Of a stretch of DNA of 64,000 nucleotides, positions 29,657 through 36,915 are shown piece after piece. The position numbers were made by a program, and so were the translations under genes. Source of the DNA: VRUE01 sp963705635 (lineage in GTDB: Bacteria; Actinomycetota; Thermoleophilia; Solirubrobacterales; 70-9); contig CAVPKH010000003.1 of assembly GCA_963705635.1 (NCBI GenBank), forward strand, positions 124,001 to 188,000, in the 5' to 3' direction. The stretch's first letter is position 1; every line of letters begins with the position of its first letter. The notes under the pieces are model-generated. The model was not told where the DNA came from, made no database searches, and saw only the letters and a list, made by a program, of their open reading frames with translations.

Positions 29657-31302
29657 GCGCCCTCTGGCTGGGGCTGCGTCTCGGCCGGTGGAGAGGTCCG
29701 CTGCGCGTAGGGGACCCAGTCGATCAGCGCCTCGTCGTGGCCGTTGCGGGGCGCGCAGGGCGGCGCCGGGGTGCCGCCGGCCGGGGCGTAGAGCCGCTCG
29801 GAGAGCTCGTGCGCAAGCCATTCCATCCGCCTCACCCCGGTGTCGATCCGCTCCAGCACCTGATCCCGGCCCAGCGAGAGGCCGGCGATCTCGAACAGGT
29901 CCTCGACGCCGCTGTCGCTCGCCACCGGGAACCCGGCGGCGCGGACGTCGAGCCTGCTGATCTCGCGGAAGCGCTCCTGCATGTGGACGTTGAGCGGGTG
30001 GGTGTGGGCGATCCGCTCCCGCACCGCCGCCAGGAAGTCGAGGTCGGTGATGCAGTCTTTGGTGAAGAGGAGGACCGGGAACATGAAGTAGAAGGCGTTG
30101 TCCCAGATGATCTTCGCGGCGGTCGCCTGGGGGTCGCGGAAGACCTCGTACTGGCCCTTGAAGGCCGGCTCCCAGCCGAGGAACTGCCCGAGGTAGAAGG
30201 CGTTGTAGGCCTTCAGCCGCCGCTTGAGCTCGGGCTCGTCGTCGAGCGCGCCGGTGATCAGCCGGGTCGCGAGGGTGTTGGCGACGGCGATGAAGTCGAC
30301 CCCGGTCGAGTAGAGCGGATCGAGGAAGAGGCCGGCCTCCCCGCTCAGCACCCAGCGCTGCGGCGAGAGCCCGCGGCGGGCGCCGTAGGCGTATTTCTTC
30401 AGCTTGCGGAAGTCGAGCAGGCCGGCCTCGTCGCCCGGCAGGGCGCCGGCGAGCTGCGGCTCGTTCTGCTCCAGCCAGCGCCGCATCGCGCCGTAGCGGC
30501 GGATGCGCTCGTAGGGGACGAAGCGGGGGTCGGCGACGATGCCGACGCTCGTCGCCCCGTCGGGAAGCGGGATGATCCAGATCCAGTACCCCTCGCCGAC
30601 CAGCTGCACCGTGCTCATCCAGCGTTTGCCGCTGGGCACGCGGGCGCGCCAGGCGGCGTCGTCGGACCACTCGTCGACGACGATCCGGCGCCCGATCCGA
30701 AACCAGGCGGCGTTGACGTCGTGCGCTATCTCCACGCCCAGGCCCAGCCGTCGCCTCAGGATCCCGGCGCGGCCGCTGGCGTCGATCAGCCAGCGCGGGC
30801 TCAGCTCACGGCTGCGGCCGTTTTCCCCCACCGTTACCCGGTGGCGGTCCGCGCCCAGCTCGAGCTGCTTGACCGCCTGACCGTCGAGGATCTCGACGCC
30901 CGCCTCGGCGACCGCCTCGGCCAGCGCGTTCTCCAGCTTTCCGCGGTCCATCTGGTAGGTGCGCAGCGGCGAGAACCTGCTCAGCCCGATCTCGGGGCGG
31001 CGCGAGATGTCGCCGTTGCCAGCGGCGGGGGAGAAGATCCTTAGGCTGAACTTGCGGATCTGCTCCTCCTCCATGTGTTGCTTGAACCCGATCGTCTCCT
31101 TGAGGTAGTGAGAGCCGATCTCGGCCACCGACTCCCCCACCTTGAAGGCCACCCGCGGCGCCGGGAACGAGCGTTTCTCCACCACCACGACGCTGCTGCG
31201 AGGCCGCCTCTGCTTGAGCTGAAGGGCAGCCGTCAAACCGGCCAGCCCCCCACCCATGACGAGAACGTCGCAATTACGCGCTGGCTTCGCTATCGCCGCC
31301 AC
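29641..31302 (-). CDS. Flavin-dependent halogenase-like protein
   Basis: 553 aa. FAD motif GGGLAGLTAALQL at residues 17-29; KVGES at 54-58, resembling the Lys-containing motif of phenolic halogenases; the halogenase signature WxWxIP is present as W240-I-W242-I-I244-P245; GEAGLFLDPLYSTGVDF closes the FAD site. Flavin-dependent halogenases use FADH2, O2 and halide to make HOCl/HOBr relayed by Lys. No flavin reductase is adjacent, although the 4997-6256 reductase could serve. A non-halogenating member of the superfamily is possible. Start ATG 31302; promoter region shared with the radical SAM gene. Confidence 0.82.
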   Translation of the reverse strand: MAAIAKPARNCDVLVMGGGLAGLTAALQLKQRRPRSSVVVVEKRSFPAPRVAFKVGESVAEIGSHYLKETIGFKQHMEEEQIRKFSLRIFSPAAGNGDISRRPEIGLSRFSPLRTYQMDRGKLENALAEAVAEAGVEILDGQAVKQLELGADRHRVTVGENGRSRELSPRWLIDASGRAGILRRRLGLGVEIAHDVNAAWFRIGRRIVVDEWSDDAAWRARVPSGKRWMSTVQLVGEGYWIWIIPLPDGATSVGIVADPRFVPYERIRRYGAMRRWLEQNEPQLAGALPGDEAGLLDFRKLKKYAYGARRGLSPQRWVLSGEAGLFLDPLYSTGVDFIAVANTLATRLITGALDDEPELKRRLKAYNAFYLGQFLGWEPAFKGQYEVFRDPQATAAKIIWDNAFYFMFPVLLFTKDCITDLDFLAAVRERIAHTHPLNVHMQERFREISRLDVRAAGFPVASDSGVEDLFEIAGLSLGRDQVLERIDTGVRRMEWLAHELSERLYAPAGGTPAPPCAPRNGHDEALIDWVPYAQRTSPPAETQPQPEGAWMIR

Positions 31303-31454
31303 GCGAGCGAAGCTACTGTCGGCGTCGTCGCGATGTCAAAGGTGACAGCTGGGCTCAGGTGAGCGTTCTTGAAAAGCCAGTGCTCGCCCCTACGCTGCTC
31401 ACAGATGCTCAACGAGCGATACCGCCGCTCGAGCGTTGACGAAGGAGTGAATCG
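31303..31454. promoter_or_regulatory. Divergent intergenic region between halogenase-like and radical SAM genes
   Basis: 152 bp separating two genes transcribed outward. It holds a good ribosome-binding site (GAAGGAG) just before the ATG at 31455. Both promoters must lie here, but I cannot pick convincing -35/-10 boxes. Confidence 0.4.
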
Positions 31455-32681
31455 ATGACAGACCAGGCGGCCGGTCCGCCCACCATCGCCCTGCCCCCGG
31501 TCAGCAAGCGGGTCGCGACGAAGCGACGCGAGCGCCTGGCCATGCGCGCCCGCATCTCCTCCTACCTCGAGGACCCGCTGGTCGCGCGCCTCTACCGCGA
31601 AGCGAGGGAGGCGGGCACGTTCGTGCCGATCACGCTCGACCTCACCCACGTCTGCCAGCTGCGCTGCGAGGGGTGTTACTTCTTCGCCGAGCAGCTCGAC
31701 AACTCGAAGTCACCCAAAGACGAAGCGGTGTTCCTCGATTTCGTCGCGCGCGAGCGCCAGCGCGGCACCAACTTCATCACCGTGCTCGGGGGTGAGCCGA
31801 GCCTGCAGCTCAAACGGCTCAGGGTCCTGCACGACAACTTCAGGTGCACGACGGTGACGAACGGCCTGCGCAGGATCCCGCTCGAGGGATACGAGAAGCT
31901 CGGCATCGCGATCTCCGTCTGGGGCGACCACGAGATCGACAGGGAGCTGCGCGGGGCCGGCAAGATCGACGTCTTCGCGCGGGCCCTGAGGCACTACAAG
32001 GACGATCCCCGGGTCACCTTCTACTTCACCGTGAGCAACGCCAACGCCGGCGGGATCGGCAGCGCGGTCGAAGAGATCGTCGCCAACGGCAACTTCGTCT
32101 CCTTCAGCTTCTACGAGGACTGGGCCGAACGCGGTGGCGACTTCGACCAGAGCAACGGGTACGCGCGGGCGATCGGCGAGATCCACCGGGTGATCGACCG
32201 CTACCCCGAACACGTCATCACAACCGCCTACGCGGCCGCGGTGGCGAGCGGTCGCGAACTGCTCGGCCTCACCTGGGGGCACGACACCTGCCCGATGGTC
32301 AGCTCGGGCTTCAACCCCGAGCTCGACAGCTGGCACGGCTCCGAGGCCTGGCTGCGGAAGAACCGCGAACGGCTCACCAACGGCCAGCCCTATTACCCCT
32401 CGCACCGCGCGATCATGCCCGATCTGAAATCCGTCCGTCGCTGCTCGGTCGGGGAGGAGAGCGACTGCTCGAAGTGCCACAACGCCTACGCCCGCTACAT
32501 GTGGGTGATGCTGAACCGCAGCCGCCACGCCGACACCCGGCAGGATTTCGTCAACTGGGTGACGACCGCTTGGACTTTCTGCCTGGCCTCAGGCACGATT
32601 GACCGGTCGATCGGCATGGAGTTGCTGCCAAAAGTCCACGAGCTGACCCGTCCGGCGCGGAGCACTGCCGAGGCCCCCTAA
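31455..32681 (+). CDS. Radical SAM protein with extra C-terminal cysteines
   Basis: 408 aa. The CX3CX2C cluster motif lies at Cys67-Cys71-Cys74 in THVCQLRCEGCYFF, followed by a glycine motif VLGGEPSLQ and a TIM-barrel. After the barrel, DTCPMVSSGF and RRCSVGEESDCSKCHNAYAR supply at least four more Cys, suggesting a second iron-sulfur cluster as in SPASM/twitch enzymes. Substrate unknown: no peptide precursor is seen, so it may modify the lipid product or be a HpnH-like lipid-radical enzyme. The RBS is strong. Convergent with the LmbU-like gene (4-bp overlap). Confidence 0.85.
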   Translation: MTDQAAGPPTIALPPVSKRVATKRRERLAMRARISSYLEDPLVARLYREAREAGTFVPITLDLTHVCQLRCEGCYFFAEQLDNSKSPKDEAVFLDFVARERQRGTNFITVLGGEPSLQLKRLRVLHDNFRCTTVTNGLRRIPLEGYEKLGIAISVWGDHEIDRELRGAGKIDVFARALRHYKDDPRVTFYFTVSNANAGGIGSAVEEIVANGNFVSFSFYEDWAERGGDFDQSNGYARAIGEIHRVIDRYPEHVITTAYAAAVASGRELLGLTWGHDTCPMVSSGFNPELDSWHGSEAWLRKNRERLTNGQPYYPSHRAIMPDLKSVRRCSVGEESDCSKCHNAYARYMWVMLNRSRHADTRQDFVNWVTTAWTFCLASGTIDRSIGMELLPKVHELTRPARSTAEAP

Positions 32682-33259
32682 GACCCGAGTGGGACCAGCA
32701 AGCGATGTCCGCACTGTGGACAGATGACATCGGTGTGGCCGGCCTTTGCCTCCGGGGCGTCATCCTCGCTGGCCAACAGTGGGACTTCACTGCGGCGACG
32801 CGCGGTGCGGAGCTCGATTCTCAGGTCGGCAACCGAGAGTTTTTCGCTGAGCGCGCGCCTGAGCCAAGCGAGCTTCTCATCACGGGTCAGCGGCGCCAAC
32901 AGGACGTGATGGCTCCAGGTCAATTTGTCACTACGTAGTGATAGTTCGTCAAACTGGGATGCAACCCACGCCATGTTCCTCAGGCTGGCCACGTCGTAAC
33001 CGGTGATTCGCGCGGCCTCGACGTACCGTTCGCCCCACTGTGCGGTCCCATAGCGAATCCAGTCGCCGATCCACCACTGACTGCAGCGCCCGATCGCCCC
33101 CAGGCGGTAGCCAGCGCTGGCCCACTCCCGATGGTTGAGCTTCGCCTGCGGCCACCAGGCCACGTTGGAAAAGTGAACGCGCCCGCTCTTACCCTTGCCG
33201 GCGATCCGCGGCGAAGATTTGACGGCACGCTCTCGGGAGGCGGATGATGGACGAGACAC
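32678..33259 (-). CDS. LmbU-like transcriptional regulator with C-terminal CPQCGH tail
   Basis: 193 aa, GTG start at 33259. Core blocks WWIGDWIRYGTAQWGERYVE, YDVASLRNMAWVASQF and LTWSHHVLLAPLTRDEKLAW match LmbU-family regulators, known as activators in antibiotic clusters such as lincomycin, and related HTH proteins that read whole words near promoters. The C-terminus ends ICPQCGHRLLVPLG, half of a zinc ribbon. It lies downstream of the PucR-like regulator gene (92 bp). Likely a local regulator of the halogenase/lipid genes. Confidence 0.72.
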   Translation of the reverse strand: MSRPSSASRERAVKSSPRIAGKGKSGRVHFSNVAWWPQAKLNHREWASAGYRLGAIGRCSQWWIGDWIRYGTAQWGERYVEAARITGYDVASLRNMAWVASQFDELSLRSDKLTWSHHVLLAPLTRDEKLAWLRRALSEKLSVADLRIELRTARRRSEVPLLASEDDAPEAKAGHTDVICPQCGHRLLVPLGS

Positions 33260-33351
33260 AGAGAATCCCTTGGGTTGGATCTAATGCTCAAGAAAGATCT
33301 ACCATTAATAGGACTCACCGTGCTATGCCAATGTGTCGAGACAACCCTTTC

Positions 33352-34524
33352 TCACTGCACCAATTTGTCGCAGGAAGCGACGTCCTCCAATTTCAGCGCC
33401 ACCTCGAGCTCTGCATGACAGGTGTGGAGGTAACGTCCGATCGCGTCCTCGACTTTGCGCAGGCGGCGCTGCACGGTGTGCCGGTTGACGTCGAGCGCCG
33501 CCGCAGTCGTGACCGCGTTGCAGCCTGAGGCGAAGTAGGCCCGCAGCGTCTCCCTGAGCACGGCGCTGGAGCCCCCATGCTGGTCGAGCGGGGCGATGTA
33601 GGTCTCCCGCAAGGAGCGGGCCAGGTCTTCGTCGCGCAGGACGGCCGCCAGCAGGACGACGTCGCGCACCCGCGTCAGCGTTCTCGGCAGGTGCTGCGTC
33701 ACCTCGAAGGCCGCCTGGGCTTCGAGGTGGGTGAGGCGCCAGCCGTCCAGCTGCCTGCGCGGCTCCCCGATCGCGACCGACACCTCGGGCTGCAGCTCGG
33801 GGAGCGCCCGTTCGACCTCGGAGACGGCGGGCGGCAGACGCCCCCCGAGCCAGGCCCAAACGGCGCTGTCGCCACGCGGGACGAGCAGGAGCTGATGGTC
33901 GAGCTCGGTCGCCAGCTTCCTCACGATCAGGGCTGAGCCGGGGCCGGTGACGACGAGGCCCAGGTGCCAGACGTCGAAGTCGTAGCCCAGGTCCTCGACG
34001 CTGGCCGGCTCATCGGCGGCGAGCAGCTGCTGGACTCGCCACTCGATCCGCCGGTTGATGCCACCCTGCTGGTCGTGCTCCCGCGTGTAGGCGGCGGCGA
34101 CCGCGGCCATCACACGGTCGAGCTGGACCCGCTGCGTCTTCATCACCTGGCGCAGCGCTTGCGCCGACAGGTCCCCCAGCTCCTCGACGATGAATTCGGC
34201 CAGCAGCCTCTCACCACCGGCGTAGCGACGCAGCACGGTCTCGATGCCGACGGCGCTGCGCGCCGCCCGGCGCGCCTGCACCAGGGCGGAGGAGGGGATC
34301 GGCTCGACCCAGTCCTCGCCCAGCTCGATGCTCATCAGCCCGTAGTCGACGATGTCCTTGACTGCCGTCCGCAACCCCGCCATATAGGCCGCGTCGATTG
34401 CGGCGGTGGACTCCGAGAGGGTGTCGATGTAAGCGAGGATCGCCGCTTCGATCTCGGCCGTGCGCCGCTTCAACCGGGCGGCGAGCGCCACGCGAGACGA
34501 GGGGGCGTACGGAAGGTCGTTCAT
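33352..34524 (-). CDS. PucR/CdaR-type transcriptional regulator
   Basis: 390 aa from ATG 34524 (MNDLPYAPS). The N-terminal half is helical; the middle (about residues 170-290) is a GGDEF-like sensor fold typical of the family; the C-terminal HTH_30 is clear: LRETLRAYFASGCNAVTTAA, LDVNRHTVQRRLRKVEDAIG. Such proteins sense metabolites and activate purine, sugar-acid or amino-acid genes, or specialised-metabolite genes. A good promoter lies about 180 bp upstream (34705-34733), leaving a long leader. Confidence 0.83.
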   Translation of the reverse strand: MNDLPYAPSSRVALAARLKRRTAEIEAAILAYIDTLSESTAAIDAAYMAGLRTAVKDIVDYGLMSIELGEDWVEPIPSSALVQARRAARSAVGIETVLRRYAGGERLLAEFIVEELGDLSAQALRQVMKTQRVQLDRVMAAVAAAYTREHDQQGGINRRIEWRVQQLLAADEPASVEDLGYDFDVWHLGLVVTGPGSALIVRKLATELDHQLLLVPRGDSAVWAWLGGRLPPAVSEVERALPELQPEVSVAIGEPRRQLDGWRLTHLEAQAAFEVTQHLPRTLTRVRDVVLLAAVLRDEDLARSLRETYIAPLDQHGGSSAVLRETLRAYFASGCNAVTTAAALDVNRHTVQRRLRKVEDAIGRYLHTCHAELEVALKLEDVASCDKLVQ

Positions 34525-34704
34525 CCGGCATCGCGGTGACTGCACCGCGTGGTGTCCGCGGGGGGTCTCCCCAAGCCGCTGCGTGGCTCGCCCCGCCCCC
34601 CTTTGCCCGGGACTCCTCCAGCCACGACTCGAGGACGCAGCGAGTGCCTACCCGTCCTTTCCACACAACCTCTCTTTTGGTGGAATACCCGACCTCGGGC
34701 GGGT

Positions 34705-34733
34705 ATGGTATGTGTTTATTTTGTAAAAGTCAA
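34705..34733 (-). promoter_or_regulatory. Sigma70-like promoter for the PucR-like gene
   Basis: On the minus strand TTGACT (34733-34728), a 17-bp spacer that is strikingly AT-rich, then TACCAT (34710-34705). The -35 matches five of six consensus bases and the -10 four of six, in a region otherwise near 70% GC. It points at the gene starting at 34524. The short inverted repeat CCCGACCTCGGG just downstream in the leader (34688-34699) could be an operator. Confidence 0.5.
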
Positions 34734-34754
34734 CGTTCAGTCAGGAAGATCTTT

Positions 34755-36719
34755 CTATACTGACTCGGGGGGAGCCGTCAGCAGCACACGGCAGGGCGCC
34801 TTCTTCAGAACGTACTCCGTCGCGGCGCCGATCTCCGCCGGCTTGGCGGCGCCGATGCCACCCATCTTCGCCCCGCCCTTGATCTTGCTCGGCGGCTCAC
34901 CGCCGATCACTATCGCCTCGGTGTCATTGCGCCGCGCCGCCTCGACGATCCCCGCCCCGACGCCACGGGCCCGCACCACCTCCGTGGTCACGTTGACGTC
35001 CTCGTACTCCTCGCCGACGTCGCTGGCGCGCGTCAGCGCCCGCTGCGCCTCCTGCTCGACCTGCGGCGGCAGCTCGGCGTCGAGGGAGAGCGCCAGCGGC
35101 ACCTCGATCACGTAGACCAGGTCGAGCTGCGTCTCCTCACTCTTCCCCCCCGCTTCTTCCTGCTCGGCAGCTGCGAGACGGCCGGCGGTGGCGACGATGT
35201 CGTCGTCGAGCTTGGTGCCGAAGACGGGCACGAGGATGTTGCGGAAGGCGACTTCGGGCACCTGCTTGGTCAGCGCCTTCTCCGACACCGAAACCCGCTT
35301 GGTCAGCGTCGTGCCCTCGAAGGCCTTGCGGTAGACGACGTAGAAGAGCAGGCCGAACGCCATCCAGCCGCCGCCGACCCAGCGAGCGCGGTCGTGGTAG
35401 GCGAGCACGCTGAGGAAGGCGAGGCCGCTGATCAGGGCGGCGAAGATCGCCGGCGCCGGCAGGCGGGCCCCCCGCCAGGGAATGTCGAAGGGCACCCGGA
35501 ACGGCCGCGGGCGCTCGGGTTCCGTAATCCGCAGGCGGACTATCGAGAGCTGGGCGATCGTGATCGCCAGGGTGGCGCCGAAGGCGTAGATGCCGGCCAG
35601 CAGCTTGACGTCGGTCGGCGCCACCAGGCCGATCGCGATCACGCCGGAGATCGCGATCGCGACGTGCGGCGTCGCGTGGCGGCGGTTCAGCTTGCCCAGC
35701 CAGCTGGGGATCTGGCGGTTGATCGCCAGGGTGTAGATGTGCCGCGAGACGCCCAGCAGGGCCGTGGTCGTCGCCCAGAACAGCACCGGGGCGGCGATCA
35801 GGGCGACGAGCCAGCGCATCGCGTGCGAGACCCAGATCGGATGGTAGGCGGAGACGACGCCGAGCACCGGCGCCTCGACGAATTCGTTGCCGAGCGCGGT
35901 CTCGGGCCCGTGGGGACCGGCGACGACGGGCACCGCCATCAGCGCGATCGCCGCCATTCCGGCGTAGACGAGCGGCACCGCGACGGCCCCAAGCGAGACG
36001 ATCCGCTTGAGGTCGCGCGGTTCGACGTCGATGTCGGGGGCGAGGTCGGAGGCCGCCTCGATCCCGGCGTAGGCGAGCATCGCCACCACCGCCGAGTAGA
36101 CGATGTCGCGGAAGCCGGGGCTGGTGAAGAGGTGGACCTGGTCGGTGAGGCGGTCGGGATGGAAGACGGCGAGCGCGCCGACGACGATCACCGCCAGCTG
36201 CAGGGCGATGTCGGCGAGGGCGAGCACGGCGAGCGGTCGCTCGCGGCCGCGGCCGGTGACGTTGAAGACGTTGAGCACGCAGGCGGCGACGATCACCGCC
36301 CCGGCGATGCCGATCTCCCAGCCGGCCTTGGAGAGGTCGGCGGAGATCGGCTCGAGGTAGTGGGGCACCGAGATCGCCGCCAGGGCGGCGACGATCAGGT
36401 AGTCGATCAGGATCGCCCAGCCGGCGATGAAGGCGATCAGCTCGTTGAAGGCGTGGCGGGCGAAGCTCGAGGAGCCGCCGCGCTCGCGCAGCATCGCCCC
36501 GCCCTCGACATAGCTGAGCGTGGTCAGCACGAAGAGGATGCCGGCGAGCAGGAAGACCAGCGGCGTCAGGCCGAGGCCGCGGTCGGCAACGACGCCGAGC
36601 GCGAAGTAGATCGAAAAGCCGACCGACGAGTAGACGACGACGAAGAGGCCGGGAACCCCCAGCCCCCGCTGCAGGAGCGGCTCCAGGCGCTGCTTCCGTG
36701 CCGGCTCGGGCTCGCTCAC
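34755..36719 (-). CDS. APC-family amino-acid permease fused to a universal-stress (USP) domain, copy 1
   Basis: 654 aa. About twelve membrane segments in residues 15-440, beginning GLGVPGLFVVVYSSVGFSIY; GGSSSFARHAFNELIAFIAG is the conserved TM2-3 region. The cytosolic C-terminus (about 510-650) is USP-like, with FRNILVPVFGTKLDDDIVAT and a nucleotide loop VIGGEPPSKIKGG, ending CRVLLTAPPES. It likely imports amino acids or polyamines, with ATP sensing by the USP part. GTG 36719 overlaps the upstream small gene's stop (GTGA). Paralogue of 36916-38814. Confidence 0.88.
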   Translation of the reverse strand: MSEPEPARKQRLEPLLQRGLGVPGLFVVVYSSVGFSIYFALGVVADRGLGLTPLVFLLAGILFVLTTLSYVEGGAMLRERGGSSSFARHAFNELIAFIAGWAILIDYLIVAALAAISVPHYLEPISADLSKAGWEIGIAGAVIVAACVLNVFNVTGRGRERPLAVLALADIALQLAVIVVGALAVFHPDRLTDQVHLFTSPGFRDIVYSAVVAMLAYAGIEAASDLAPDIDVEPRDLKRIVSLGAVAVPLVYAGMAAIALMAVPVVAGPHGPETALGNEFVEAPVLGVVSAYHPIWVSHAMRWLVALIAAPVLFWATTTALLGVSRHIYTLAINRQIPSWLGKLNRRHATPHVAIAISGVIAIGLVAPTDVKLLAGIYAFGATLAITIAQLSIVRLRITEPERPRPFRVPFDIPWRGARLPAPAIFAALISGLAFLSVLAYHDRARWVGGGWMAFGLLFYVVYRKAFEGTTLTKRVSVSEKALTKQVPEVAFRNILVPVFGTKLDDDIVATAGRLAAAEQEEAGGKSEETQLDLVYVIEVPLALSLDAELPPQVEQEAQRALTRASDVGEEYEDVNVTTEVVRARGVGAGIVEAARRNDTEAIVIGGEPPSKIKGGAKMGGIGAAKPAEIGAATEYVLKKAPCRVLLTAPPESV

Positions 36720-36903
36720 CTGCGCGTCGCGATCCACAGCCGCCCCGCCCCAACCGCGAGGAAGGCGCCCCCCAGCAGCATCCCAACCGAGAACGGTCCC
36801 CCCCGTTGACCAGCGTGCTGGCAAGCAGGGCGACGCCAAGGGCGACGAAGACGAGCGAGAAGAGGCGGACGGAGCCGCGGTAGATCCGCTCGGAAGAGGT
36901 CAT
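36716..36903 (-). CDS. Small two-helix membrane protein; one frameshift in a C7 run
   Basis: About 62 aa: MTSSERIYRGSVRLFSLVFV...LVNGG then, one frame away, PFSVGMLLGGAFLAVGAGRL WIATRR. The break falls exactly at a run of seven C (36798-36804), where one base is missing. Two hydrophobic helices with a short loop. The stop overlaps the permease GTG, so it is coupled and may be an accessory subunit. No family known to me. Confidence 0.62.
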
Positions 36904-36915
36904 CGGCGAGCGATT

